Below, piece by piece: positions 34,596-43,999 of a DNA stretch of 64,000 bases. Source of the DNA: CALMBW01 sp963779645 (GTDB taxonomy: Bacteria; Actinomycetota; CADDZG01; WHSQ01); NCBI GenBank assembly GCA_963779645.1, contig CAVZYX010000005.1:1240001-1304000 (forward strand), written 5' to 3'. The notes beneath the pieces were generated by a model that made no database searches, had not been told where the DNA came from, and was given only the letters and a program-made list of their open reading frames with translations. The position numbers and the translations under genes were made by a program. The first letter of the stretch is position 1. Each line of letters starts with the position of its first letter.

Positions 34596-35792
34596 ATGGC
34601 ACCGGGGTCGGTCGTTTCGTCTGTCGAGCTCCTGGGTGAGCGCTTCGATCCCAAGTACGCCGACGGGTTGACCGCGCGCTTCCGTCTCAAGATCGGAAGT
34701 CTGTCGCGGGATGTCGTGGTGACGGATGGTGCGTGCACGGTCGAACCCGAGACCGGTGATCCCGACGTTGTCATCTCGACTTCGCCGGCCACCTGGCAAG
34801 AGATCGACGCGGGAAGGCTCTCCGGAATCGAAGCCTTCGCCGATCGCAGGCTGACCATGAGAGGCAGCATCCAGCAAGCCCTCCTCTTCGAGCCGCTGTT
34901 CAACAGGCCGCGTGAGGGGGGACTGCGCTATCACGTCGAACCCGTCGGGGTCGGCTCGATGAAGATCTCGACGCTTGTGGCAGGTGACCCGAAAGCACCT
35001 CCTCTGGTGATGTTGCACGGCTTGGGAGCGACCAAGGCCTCGATGCTCACGATCGTGCCGGCGATGGCAGAGCGCTACCGGGTCATCGTCCCGGATCTAC
35101 CCGGCTTCGGCACTTCATCCAAGCCGCGTGGACGGTACGACGCTCCGTGGTTCGCCGAGCGGATGTTCGCTTTCATGGACGCCATGAAGATCCGATCTGG
35201 TGTTCTGGTCGGCAACTCGATGGGTGGGCGCATCGCGCAAGAGATGGGGATGACCGCTCCGAAGAGGGTCGAGGCTTTAGCTCTGCTGTGCCCCGCAACC
35301 GCGTTCTCCTACCGACCAGGGTTGCGTCTCGTTCGCTTGTTGCGGCCCGAGCTGGGACTGGCTGCCGGAGTGCTTCCTCGTGGGCGCGTGCAAAGTGTCA
35401 TGCGAGGGATATTCGCCAAGCCGGGCAGGATAGAGAGCGCATGGTTCGAGGCTGCCACCGACGACTTCTTGAAGACGTGGCGCAGCCCCCGAGCTCGCAT
35501 GGCGTTCTTCGCCGCCTTGCGCAACATCTACCTGGACGAGCCTTACGGGGAAAGCGGTTTCTTTACCCGTCTCGCGCACATGAAGCCACCGGCGATGTAC
35601 ATCTACGGAACGAAAGACACACTCATCTCACCGCACTTCGCCCGCAAGATCGAACAAGTGCTTCCGAGCGCCGATGTGCAACTGTGGGACGACTGCGGAC
35701 ATGCTCCTCAACTAGAGCACCCCACGAAAACCGTGCGCACCCTGATGAACTTCTTCAGCGGAAAGAACTCCACCGAAGCAACCGCCGTTTAA
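34596..35792 (+). CDS. SCP2-like domain fused to alpha/beta hydrolase
   Basis: Residues about 1-105 look like an SCP2 sterol-carrier domain (GLTARFRLKIG, GDPDVVISTSPATWQEIDAGRLSGIEAF, LTMRGS). Residues about 125-390 are an alpha/beta hydrolase: oxyanion MLHGLGATKAS, nucleophile elbow VGNSMGGRIAQ, acid in YGTKDTL, and the His in DDCGHAPQLEHP. A lipid carrier joined to a hydrolase suggests capture and cleavage of a hydrophobic ester or ring product. It lies between the two mce blocks, downstream of the acyl-CoA dehydrogenase pair. Substrate unknown. Confidence 0.85.
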   Translation: MAPGSVVSSVELLGERFDPKYADGLTARFRLKIGSLSRDVVVTDGACTVEPETGDPDVVISTSPATWQEIDAGRLSGIEAFADRRLTMRGSIQQALLFEPLFNRPREGGLRYHVEPVGVGSMKISTLVAGDPKAPPLVMLHGLGATKASMLTIVPAMAERYRVIVPDLPGFGTSSKPRGRYDAPWFAERMFAFMDAMKIRSGVLVGNSMGGRIAQEMGMTAPKRVEALALLCPATAFSYRPGLRLVRLLRPELGLAAGVLPRGRVQSVMRGIFAKPGRIESAWFEAATDDFLKTWRSPRARMAFFAALRNIYLDEPYGESGFFTRLAHMKPPAMYIYGTKDTLISPHFARKIEQVLPSADVQLWDDCGHAPQLEHPTKTVRTLMNFFSGKNSTEATAV

Positions 35793-35794
35793 GG

Positions 35795-36331
35795 TTAGCG
35801 GCCGAGGGTTTCTGGGACTAGGTCGTTGCCCGGGGCCTGGAACACGTCCACGCGGTTGACCTTCCATCCCTCGGAGGTCTTGATCATGCCGACCTCGAGC
35901 CGAAGGATGTCGCTCTGCGGCTCTTGAGTGAGGGCATTGCTGATGGTTTCTCGCACGACTGCGAAGACTGAGGCTTCGTCGGAGTCCACTGCCTGAACGA
36001 ACAGCGAGATGATCTCGCCCTCGCTGACGGCCTCGGCCTCGGTGATCGCCGCGATGCCGTCTTCGCCCAGGAACGTGTCGGCCTCTTCGGCGAAGTCACC
36101 GACCGCGTAACTGTGGATCTCCTCGATATCTTCGTCAACCGTCTCGTGAGAGAAGTTAGTCAGCGCCGTGATGAAGTCGTGACCGACGTCCGCCACTTCG
36201 TCACGGCGATCGTCCTCGGTCTTCAGGTCGTTGTACTGGAAGAACAGCAGACCCGCGGCGGCGGCGAACAAGACGGTGAGGAACCAGGGGACGATGACGC
36301 GCCAAGGAAGACTCTTGAGGCGAGTGAACAT
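35795..36331 (-). CDS. Mce-associated membrane protein, main operon
   Basis: 178 residues with one N-terminal membrane helix (VIVPWFLTVLFAAAAGLLFF) and an NTF2-like outer domain (VGHDFITALTNFSHETVDEDIEEI, then VFAVVRETISNAL). Such Mas proteins close actinobacterial mce operons and stabilise or assist the complex. It follows mceF by 9 bp. Confidence 0.85.
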   Translation of the reverse strand: MFTRLKSLPWRVIVPWFLTVLFAAAAGLLFFQYNDLKTEDDRRDEVADVGHDFITALTNFSHETVDEDIEEIHSYAVGDFAEEADTFLGEDGIAAITEAEAVSEGEIISLFVQAVDSDEASVFAVVRETISNALTQEPQSDILRLEVGMIKTSEGWKVNRVDVFQAPGNDLVPETLGR

Positions 36332-36340
36332 CAGACGCAG

Positions 36341-37429
36341 CTAGTCGCGGATCTTGGAGCCGGGAGCAAGCGCGACGCCTCCTTGGGTGGTCGGACCAAC
36401 GCCCGTACCGTACCGCGAAGTACATCCTTGACCCGGGAAGATGTCCGGCACGGCACGCTGTGCGCCGTATTGACGGGCGGCAGGTTCTTGATGCGGAAGA
36501 AGTTGAACCCGGAACCAGGTCCAGCCTCGAGCGTCCTTCTGCACGGCTTGTTCGGCGGCGTCGAAGAAGAAGTGGTTGTTCTCGAGCGTCGCGACCAACC
36601 AACCCTGGTGCGCCGCGAGTTCGGCGTTGACTATCCCGATGTCGTGGACCAGGCACGCGATGTTGGATTTCTCTTCTCTGAGCAGGTTGCCTGCAACGGT
36701 TGTGAATTCCGCACCGCTTCCATACAACTCGACCAGGTCGTAACGCCGGTCGCGCAGGATGTCGGCAAGAACTGCCGTTTGCGTCAGGTCGTCGGCGAAG
36801 GTTTCGGCATTGTCGGCGAGTACCCCCGAAAGGTCCGGCCCATTGACGATGAGGGACCGCAGCTCGGTTTCGATCTCCAGCAGTCTCTCGGGGAGTTCCA
36901 CCGAAGCATCCGTGAAGCGAGCAAGGTCGGCAGAACGTCCTCTAAGCGCGTCGGCAAGCTCCGACACCACCGTGTGGATGTCTTCGGACGGGACGGCTCC
37001 GAGGAAGTCGGCAAAGACCTCGATGGTTTCCGAGACGTCTGGCGGGGGCCGCGTCTCCCACATGGCGAGGGTGGCACCGTTTTCGAGGTTGGCTCCGTCG
37101 CCCGGCTCGAGCTCGATCGTGAGCTCTCCGATGGGGCTACGTCTGACGATCAATGCCTTGGTTCCCCGCGGCACATCGGTTCCGGGGTTGAGCTCCATCT
37201 TGACGTTCACGCCACGGTCGGTGAGGGCGACATCCTGGACGGTGCCGACGACGACTCCTCGCATGGTCACATCGTTACGCGCCCGGATCCCGGATGCGTC
37301 GGTGAACTCAGCGTTGAGGATCGGGCCGTGCTGTTGCGTCAGGACGATCTTCACCATCCCCATGTAGATCAGGGCGAAGGCCAGTACCAGGAATGTGATG
37401 ACGTTGACGAGGGTTCGCTTGTTAACCAT
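36341..37429 (-). CDS. mceF: MCE-family protein F
   Basis: ATG 37429 (MVNKRTLVNVITFLVLAFALIYMG) overlaps the mceE stop; 362 residues. One N-terminal membrane helix, the MCE domain (AEFTDASGIRARNDVTMRGVVVG, LNPGTDVPRGTKALIV) and a helical region follow. The C-terminal part contains two cysteines (NIACLVHD, GQGCTSRYG). It is the sixth Mce subunit and should form the substrate channel with MceA-E. Confidence 0.9.
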   Translation of the reverse strand: MVNKRTLVNVITFLVLAFALIYMGMVKIVLTQQHGPILNAEFTDASGIRARNDVTMRGVVVGTVQDVALTDRGVNVKMELNPGTDVPRGTKALIVRRSPIGELTIELEPGDGANLENGATLAMWETRPPPDVSETIEVFADFLGAVPSEDIHTVVSELADALRGRSADLARFTDASVELPERLLEIETELRSLIVNGPDLSGVLADNAETFADDLTQTAVLADILRDRRYDLVELYGSGAEFTTVAGNLLREEKSNIACLVHDIGIVNAELAAHQGWLVATLENNHFFFDAAEQAVQKDARGWTWFRVQLLPHQEPAARQYGAQRAVPDIFPGQGCTSRYGTGVGPTTQGGVALAPGSKIRD

Positions 37430-38391
37430 CACCCACCATCCTTGCAACGGCGAGCGGGGTTGTTGGGGTCGTCGTTCAGCCCACAGATAACGAAGTCTTG
37501 GATGACCTGGTTGAAGTCCAGGTACTCGACGGCCTGCGTGTTGTAGTTGTGACCCGGTGCCCAACGAAGTAGTTGGACGAGATCTCGCTGGTTGGCTTCG
37601 AGCACACCGAGGATCCGACTTGCATGCTGGAAGAAGCGCCCCATCTCGTCGCTGTGGGCCTCGAGGATGCTCCTCGAACCACGAGCCAAGCGGCCTAGGG
37701 CCACGATCGCACGCTCGAGCCGGAGGCTCTCTTGCTCCAAGACCTCGATAGATCGCGCCGTGTTGACGACGGCGAGAGCGTGCTCGTCGGCCTTGGTGGC
37801 GACGGTTTCGTTGAAGTTCTTCAGCGAGCCGATCAGGCTGACTATGTCGTCTGAACTTGCGTTGTAGCGCGTGATGATGCGCTTGTAGTTGTCGAGGAGG
37901 TTTCCAAGTTCCAACCCGCGGCCCCCGAAACCCTTAGCCCCTTCTTCGATCATGACGGCGAGCTGCGAAGCCGAGATCGCTCCCAGTACGTCCACACCTT
38001 CGTCGACGAGGTCTTCTAGGTCCGAGCGGACAAGCGTGTCACCGATGTGATCTCCGTCCGCAAGCACGGCGGTTGCATCGGTAGTGCCTTCTGGCACGAC
38101 GAGATCGATGATGCGCTCTCCGAGGACGGACGTCCGTCGTACCCGGGCGGTAACTCCTTGTGGAACTCCCGCATCGGGATCGAGGTTCAGTGTGACCACT
38201 GCTTTGAATCCGGCGAGTCTCACGTGCCCGACCTTGCCGACTTCGATATCGGCCATCGTGACCGGAGCTCCGGTGGCGAGGTCGCCGACGTCATCGAAGG
38301 TCGCGGTTACAACCACCTTGTCGCCACCGCATGCCGACATGAGGCCGGCTGCGAGAGACGCCACGATGAACAATGAGATCCTGCGGATCAT
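37429..38391 (-). CDS. mceE: MCE-family lipoprotein E (LprK-like)
   Basis: The signal peptide ends in lipobox LMSAC (Cys about residue 21), the usual state of the fifth Mce protein in actinobacteria. The MCE domain (ATFDDVGDLATGAPVTMADIEVG, LDPDAGVPQGVTARVR) and a long coiled-coil helix follow. ATG 38391 overlaps the mceD stop (TGATG); GTG 38394 is an alternative. Confidence 0.92.
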   Translation of the reverse strand: MIRRISLFIVASLAAGLMSACGGDKVVVTATFDDVGDLATGAPVTMADIEVGKVGHVRLAGFKAVVTLNLDPDAGVPQGVTARVRRTSVLGERIIDLVVPEGTTDATAVLADGDHIGDTLVRSDLEDLVDEGVDVLGAISASQLAVMIEEGAKGFGGRGLELGNLLDNYKRIITRYNASSDDIVSLIGSLKNFNETVATKADEHALAVVNTARSIEVLEQESLRLERAIVALGRLARGSRSILEAHSDEMGRFFQHASRILGVLEANQRDLVQLLRWAPGHNYNTQAVEYLDFNQVIQDFVICGLNDDPNNPARRCKDGG

Positions 38392-39689
38392 CACAGGCTC
38401 CCCAAGTCATCCGTGAGTCCGCCGACCTCATCGAGGATGTCGTCGATCAACTCGTCCAATGCGTCACCCTCGGTTTGTGACTTCTTACGCTGGCGGCACT
38501 TCTTCGGGTTCTTGGCGTCCTTGCACTTCTTGCGGATCTCCTTGGAGATCTCATCGGCAACATCCTCGGGTAGCCCCTCGAGAGCGTCATCGAGTTGCTG
38601 ACCCGGCGTGCGCTCGTCGCCGCCCTGACAAGTTCCGGGGATCATGCAGAAAAGACCCGGCACGGCGGATTCCCAGTAAGCCCGGGAGGCGCATTCGGGG
38701 ATGTCCAGCCGCAGGCAGACACCCTTCAGGCGATCCTGCAACCTGAAGAGGATCATCTCGACCAGCGGCCCACCCTGGTTGCCCAGACGGAGCCAGTCCT
38801 TCTCGTAATCCATGGCACGTGATGCGGCGCTGAAGAGGCGCTCGGCCCACTTCCCGGTTCGAACGAAAGACTTGGCGTTGCGCGACAGCGTGCGGAATGA
38901 CCGGGTCAATGCCTTGACGTCTGCAGCGAGCGGGTTCCTGTGCTCGGTGAGAAGCGACGCCAGTTCGGTCGATGCCGAATTGAGGCCGACGATCGTTCCT
39001 TCGAGTGCGATGCGGTTGTCGTTGAGTGTGCCCACGACCGTGTTGTAGGTACCGATCAGTCGCGCGATCGATGCTTGCCGCGTCGACAATGTGAGCGTCA
39101 GCTCGTTGAGCGAGGTGACAAGGCCGGCGAGGCTGTCTTTCTTCCTAGCCAATGTTGTTAGGACGCCGGAGCCTTCTTCGATCAAGCGGTTCAGATCGTC
39201 CCCATTGCCCTCGAGGATCGTCGCGGCGTTGGTAACGAACTCCGAGACCTTCGCAGGATCGATGGCTCCGAAATAGTCCTGGAGACCTTGGAGTAGCTCA
39301 TCCTGCTCGGCAGGAACGCTCGTGTTGGCAAGGCTGAGGCGATCGCCGTCGAAAGTCGGACCGCCATCGTAGGCAGGGAAGAACTGAACGTAGCGCTCGC
39401 CTAGCAACGACACGGGGATGAGTGTCGCCTTCACGTCGGCAGGTAGCTCGATGTCGGGATCATCGATGCGGATGTCGACCTCGGCCACTTCTGCAGTGAC
39501 GCGGACGTCGGTCACACGACCGACCGTCACGCCGAGCACGCGCACGCTGTTTCCGGGGAAGATCTGGACGGCACGTGAGAACTCGGCCGTGATCTTGCGA
39601 CCACTGTCTTCGCCACCCAAACCGATGAACGAGCAGCCGGAGGCGACCAATGCTAGAGCGACGAGGGCGCCGATCAGTTTCTTCTTCAC
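38391..39689 (-). CDS. mceD: MCE-family lipoprotein D
   Basis: 432 residues. The N terminus (KKKLIGALVALALVASGC) has a clear lipobox VASGC, so this fourth Mce protein is also a lipoprotein, less usual than for MceE. The MCE domain (AEFSRAVQIFPGNSVRVLGVTVG, DPDIELPADVKATLIP) is followed by a long helical region and a Lys/Arg/Cys-rich tail (RKKCKDAKNPKKCRQRKKSQ). Confidence 0.9.
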   Translation of the reverse strand: MKKKLIGALVALALVASGCSFIGLGGEDSGRKITAEFSRAVQIFPGNSVRVLGVTVGRVTDVRVTAEVAEVDIRIDDPDIELPADVKATLIPVSLLGERYVQFFPAYDGGPTFDGDRLSLANTSVPAEQDELLQGLQDYFGAIDPAKVSEFVTNAATILEGNGDDLNRLIEEGSGVLTTLARKKDSLAGLVTSLNELTLTLSTRQASIARLIGTYNTVVGTLNDNRIALEGTIVGLNSASTELASLLTEHRNPLAADVKALTRSFRTLSRNAKSFVRTGKWAERLFSAASRAMDYEKDWLRLGNQGGPLVEMILFRLQDRLKGVCLRLDIPECASRAYWESAVPGLFCMIPGTCQGGDERTPGQQLDDALEGLPEDVADEISKEIRKKCKDAKNPKKCRQRKKSQTEGDALDELIDDILDEVGGLTDDLGSL

Positions 39690-40948
39690 GGCAGCAACCC
39701 CCCTCTCAGGGCGGCACCAAGACCGAAGGTGCCGGTGATCGAATCGAGGAGGTCACCGAGGTCTCCGGGGAGGAGATCCTGGATCGTGTCCGTTAGACCA
39801 TCGGCGTCCGGCGTTGGGTCACTTATGTCCTTGCCGGGCACCGGAGGCTCTTCAGGTTCTTCTTCCCCGAACTCGGCCCGCTCGTCGCAATCCCTCGGGT
39901 CCGGCCCGAGTAGGTCGTCGAGCGCTTGGTCGAGTGCACCGCAAGGGCCGGCGATGGCATCGATCCCAACGGGGCCGAGCGACTGAACGAAGATGTTCGC
40001 CCAACGGTTCTCGGTTCCCTGAGACCAGCCGATGCTCTGGTAGCCCCTGACTGCTTGTTCCAAGTACGGGATCGCAGCGGCAAGTTCGAGCTGGTTGCGG
40101 TCCAACGTGTCGAGCGTTACGCGCAGCCCGTTCAGAGCCGAGTCGATCCGCCCACGGTTACGCCGAACCAACGATGCCACCTCGGAAGAGGCTGAATCGG
40201 TCGACTCAAGGAGCTCCTGGAGATCATCCGTACGGGTCGCGAGGTTCGCCAGGATCACGTCGTAGTTATCGATCAACGAGACGAGGGTGTCGTCACGCTC
40301 GGCGAATGTAGCCGACAGTGTGTGGAGAGAATCGAGTAGGCGCCCCAGCTCATCGCGGCGGATGTCAACCGCCTCCATCACATCGCCAAGCCCGCTGATC
40401 AATTGCGAAACCTGAGTTCTCTTTCCGACGGTGACCTTCGTGATCTCTTCCATGAATGTCTCGAGCGCATCGGCGTCGGATTCCTCGAGCAGCCTCACGG
40501 AGGTATTGGCCAGATCTAGGAGCTCGACCGGCGTCCTGGTGTCTTCGAGCCCTATGACATCTCCATCCGCAAGCAACTCGTTGGAGCTACCTGCGAAGAG
40601 CGTGACGGTCTTACGTCCGAGGAGGGTCTCGATCGTTATCTCGGCGGTTGAGTCGGCGGGCATCTCGATGTCTTGGTTCACATCGAGCGTGACCGTTACT
40701 GCACCGTCTTCGATCGTGACCCCGGACACCTTGCCAGCCTCGAGGCCCGCGACTCGAACCTTGTCGCCACCCTTTAGCCCGGCAGCATCCACGAATCGTG
40801 CTTCAACCGTGTAGGTCTTGGCGAAGACACCACCCGACAGAAGGATCGCAGTTCCGGAACCTGCGATGACCAAGGCCGAAGCGATGATCCCGATCATCAG
40901 TTGATTGCGCTCTAGGAACGAGCCGCGATCCTTCTTGAAGAACTTCAT
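39686..40948 (-). CDS. mceC: MCE-family protein C
   Basis: 420 residues. A membrane helix near residues 15-42 (LMIGIIASALVIAGSGTAIL), the MCE domain (ARFVDAAGLKGGDKVRVAGLEAG, VNQDIEMPADSTAEI), a long coiled coil and an acidic, Pro-rich C-terminal tail (GEEEPEEPPVPGKD). Start and stop overlap neighbours by 4 bp. Confidence 0.92.
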   Translation of the reverse strand: MKFFKKDRGSFLERNQLMIGIIASALVIAGSGTAILLSGGVFAKTYTVEARFVDAAGLKGGDKVRVAGLEAGKVSGVTIEDGAVTVTLDVNQDIEMPADSTAEITIETLLGRKTVTLFAGSSNELLADGDVIGLEDTRTPVELLDLANTSVRLLEESDADALETFMEEITKVTVGKRTQVSQLISGLGDVMEAVDIRRDELGRLLDSLHTLSATFAERDDTLVSLIDNYDVILANLATRTDDLQELLESTDSASSEVASLVRRNRGRIDSALNGLRVTLDTLDRNQLELAAAIPYLEQAVRGYQSIGWSQGTENRWANIFVQSLGPVGIDAIAGPCGALDQALDDLLGPDPRDCDERAEFGEEEPEEPPVPGKDISDPTPDADGLTDTIQDLLPGDLGDLLDSITGTFGLGAALRGGLLP

Positions 40949-42111
40949 CGCATGCCCCCCAGGAGGACGAATCGCAGGATCGAGTCGATCCCCTCTGAGT
41001 AGCGCGCACCGTCGTCGTCATCGTCGTTGCTCTGGTCGTCGCCTTGGTCGTCTTGGTCGTATCCCTCGTCGCCTGCGCCGTCTCCGGCATCCGGAGATCC
41101 ACCCTCGTCGGAATGCTGGTCATCAGTTTCATTTCTTTCCACCAGGATGTTCGACTCGGTGTCTTGGATCGTGACCCTGATCACGCGGACGTTGAAGAAC
41201 TCGCCCCAACTCGACGTGATCTGGTACTGCCCAACGCCAAGTGGGAGGGTCCGGAGCGTTTCGGCCAGGTTCTTCTTGTGCTTGGCGAGCGTGTTCGCGA
41301 CCACATCGAGACTCGCGATCGTCGAGTCGATCTCGTCTCGGTTCTCGACAACCAGCTCGTCCAGCTCACGCTGGACAACGGAGAAGTCGGTGACGAGTGA
41401 GTTCACGTCGTTCAAGCGACGCTCCAGCATGACGCCGAGGCCGTCGAGGTTGTCGAAGATCTGTCCGAGAGCTTCGTCTTGGCTGGCGAAAGCTCCGGCA
41501 ACCGTGTCGGCCGAGGTGAGCAGGTCTTTGATGTTCTCGTCTTCCCCGGCCAATGTCTGGGCCAGTTCGGCCCCCTCGTCCAGCAGTTGGCGAACGTCTT
41601 GCTCGTTGCCCTGCAACGCTGTATTGACCGAATCTAAGAAAGCGTTCGCTTCGTCCGGATCGATCGCTTTAAGGATGGGTCCGACCTTGTTCAAGAGCTC
41701 TCCAACGTCGCTCACGGAGTCCGTGTTCTCGGCTGTGATGAGTTCGCCCTTCGCGAACAGTTCTTTGTCGTCACCCGGGTAGATATAGAGGAACCGTTGG
41801 CCCAAGACGTTCCTCCATCGGATACCGATGGTGGAATCGACCGGCAGCTCGATGTCGTCGTCGATGTTGAACGTAACGATCGCCTGTCCGTCCTCGATAC
41901 GAGTTCCCTGCACACGACCGACGTCAACACCGGCAAGCTTCACGGCGTCGTTAGCCATCACGCCGGTGGCGTCTTCGAAAGCTGCTTCGAGTTCGTACGT
42001 GTCGGCGAACAGGCGAGAGTTGGCGAGCTTTACGCCGAGCGCCATCGTCATCAACGCGGCGACCGCGGCAAAGATGAGAACTTTCACAAGGGTGGACTTA
42101 GCGAGATGCAT
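40945..42111 (-). CDS. mceB: MCE-family protein B
   Basis: I chose ATG 42111 (MHLAKSTLVKVLIFAAVAAL), in a TGATG overlap with the mceA stop; an upstream ATG at 42129 is possible. 388 residues: one membrane helix, the MCE domain (AAFEDATGVMANDAVKLAGVDVG), a coiled-coil region and a strongly acidic linker (DAGDGAGDEGYDQDDQGDDQ) before the last hydrophobic residues. Confidence 0.92.
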   Translation of the reverse strand: MHLAKSTLVKVLIFAAVAALMTMALGVKLANSRLFADTYELEAAFEDATGVMANDAVKLAGVDVGRVQGTRIEDGQAIVTFNIDDDIELPVDSTIGIRWRNVLGQRFLYIYPGDDKELFAKGELITAENTDSVSDVGELLNKVGPILKAIDPDEANAFLDSVNTALQGNEQDVRQLLDEGAELAQTLAGEDENIKDLLTSADTVAGAFASQDEALGQIFDNLDGLGVMLERRLNDVNSLVTDFSVVQRELDELVVENRDEIDSTIASLDVVANTLAKHKKNLAETLRTLPLGVGQYQITSSWGEFFNVRVIRVTIQDTESNILVERNETDDQHSDEGGSPDAGDGAGDEGYDQDDQGDDQSNDDDDDGARYSEGIDSILRFVLLGGMR

Positions 42112-43166
42112 CAGCCACGCCCCTGACACGCCGGGATCTGCTCGCGAACGTCAGGTGGGAAGACCGTGCAGATCTGGTTCTCGTCTTCTTCCTGAGAGTT
42201 GCCGCCGATGAAGTTGGTGAATCCGGCCCCCGCGCTGCCGTCAGAGAGGCGGAAGTATTCGGGGATGTCGGCGCCGAGCTTGTAGACGTAGCGATAGAGA
42301 CCGTGGACGAGGTCCTGCAGACCACCTGGGCGGGCAGCGATCGTGCTGAGCACGATGTCGCCCTCATCCATCATGAGATCCCAGTCGGATCGATTGAGGA
42401 TGAGCAGGTCTGCGAAGTCATTCGAGAAAGGCGCCAAGGCGTCCAACACGCGCCTGAGCTCGGCTTGAGCCGTCGCGCTCGCATAGACCGGTGCACCTTC
42501 ATTCACGGCGTCTGCCAGCGCGTTCAGGTCGGCGCCAACATCTTCGAGAGCGCCGAAGATCTGGTTGAAGTCGTCTAAGGCTTCGAGTTGAGGGTCAAGG
42601 GTTGAAGCGAAGAGGTTGGATAGCTCGCTGTTGATCGAGAGACTGCGAGCAACCGTGTCCCCGCGGCCCAGCGATGCGTCGGCTAGTTCGGTGACCACCG
42701 TGCCGATGTCATCGGGGTCGATCGCATCGAGGAGCTTCACTCCATCGTCGAGTGCGTCCTCGAGCTCGGGACCGATGCGAGCGTTCGCGACCAGGTCCCC
42801 ATCCGAAAGGTAGGGACCATCGCTCAGCGGATCGAAGCGGAGATCCACGAACTTTGCGCCGAGTGGGGTCTTGAGTGAAATGACGGCTTCGGCGTCGCTT
42901 GGAACTTTGTGCTGCTGTTCGATCTTGAGTGTCAGATGAGCTCTGCGATCTACGAGCTCGATCCCCGCCACCTGTCCGACACGGACGCCTCGGATGCGAA
43001 CGTCGAGCCCGGTCTTCATCTGCTGACCGGCACGGTCGATATCGATCGTCACGTAGTAGACGTCGTCGTACCCGCCATAGGCCCACTTCACGCTCGTGTA
43101 GATCCCGGTGCCGACGGCAGCCAAGAACAACGAGCCCACGACGATATAGACCAGCCGCCTGATCAT
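42111..43166 (-). CDS. mceA: MCE-family protein A
   Basis: 351 residues with an N-terminal membrane helix (LVYIVVGSLFLAAVGTGIYTS) and the MCE domain (IDIDRAGQQMKTGLDVRIRGVRVGQ in pieces; KIEQQHKVPSDAEAVI). It is the first Mce gene after the permeases and directly abuts yrbEB. Confidence 0.92.
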   Translation of the reverse strand: MIRRLVYIVVGSLFLAAVGTGIYTSVKWAYGGYDDVYYVTIDIDRAGQQMKTGLDVRIRGVRVGQVAGIELVDRRAHLTLKIEQQHKVPSDAEAVISLKTPLGAKFVDLRFDPLSDGPYLSDGDLVANARIGPELEDALDDGVKLLDAIDPDDIGTVVTELADASLGRGDTVARSLSINSELSNLFASTLDPQLEALDDFNQIFGALEDVGADLNALADAVNEGAPVYASATAQAELRRVLDALAPFSNDFADLLILNRSDWDLMMDEGDIVLSTIAARPGGLQDLVHGLYRYVYKLGADIPEYFRLSDGSAGAGFTNFIGGNSQEEDENQICTVFPPDVREQIPACQGRG

Positions 43167-43988
43167 CTAGGCGATGCTCACTGTGTCGCCGCCACCCCAC
43201 ATAAGGAGCGACAGGAAGAGGTTCAGGATCACGACCACGACGATCGACATACGGATCGCCTTACCTGTCGCGACTCCCACACCGGCGGGACCGCCGGAAG
43301 CGTTGTAGCCGTAATAGCAGTGGATCAAGGTCACTACGACCGCGAACGTGATCGCCTTGACCAGGCTGTAGAAGATGTCGATCGGTGGCAGGAACAGCTG
43401 GAAGTAGTGAGTGTAGGTACCCGACGAGAGACTGAAGAACTTCGTAACGATCGCCTGGGTCGCGATGTACGAAGAGAAGAGTGCCGCCAAATACAAGGGG
43501 ATCATCGTCAGGAGGGCGGCCCATATCCGTGTGGCCACCATGTAGACGATCGAAGGGATCGCCATGACCTCAAGGGCGTCGATCTCCTCAGAGATCCGAG
43601 CCGCACCGAGCTGCGCGGTGTAGCCGGCACCCACCTGTGCGGCGAGCGCGACTCCAGCGATCAGGGGAGTGATCTCTCGGGTGTTCGCCCATGAGGAGAC
43701 GAGTCCCACGAAAGCTTCGGCGCCGATCTGTTGCAGCCCCTGGAAACCCTCGAGACCGACCTGTGTTCCGGTGAAGAACGACATCGAGAAGATGACGAAG
43801 AACATGCCGGCGCCCATGATCAAAGCGCCGACCCCGATCGTGATGTCAGAGATCAGATCGAGGATGACGTTGCGATGGTGCAGGGCGCGGGGCATCGACT
43901 TGATGGCTTTGCCATAGAACTTGGCTTGGAAAGCCATCTCCTCGAAAGGAGCTGCTCCTTTTTTTATGACCCTGCCTGCTACTGCCAT
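43167..43988 (-). CDS. yrbEB: YrbE/MlaE-family ABC permease B, main mce operon
   Basis: 273-residue MlaE permease (SWANTREITPLIAGVALAAQ, ARISEEIDALEVMAIPS, CYYGYNASGGPAGVGVATGKAI in pieces). It closely resembles the permease at 29075, pointing to a duplicated yrbE pair. It ends one base before mceA. Confidence 0.93.
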   Translation of the reverse strand: MAVAGRVIKKGAAPFEEMAFQAKFYGKAIKSMPRALHHRNVILDLISDITIGVGALIMGAGMFFVIFSMSFFTGTQVGLEGFQGLQQIGAEAFVGLVSSWANTREITPLIAGVALAAQVGAGYTAQLGAARISEEIDALEVMAIPSIVYMVATRIWAALLTMIPLYLAALFSSYIATQAIVTKFFSLSSGTYTHYFQLFLPPIDIFYSLVKAITFAVVVTLIHCYYGYNASGGPAGVGVATGKAIRMSIVVVVILNLFLSLLMWGGGDTVSIA

Positions 43989-43999
43989 CTATCTGCCTC

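Noticed and set aside
36113..37546. 477-codon plus-strand open frame across mceF
   Set aside because: Shadow of the mce genes, which have intact MCE domains and coupled starts on the minus strand.
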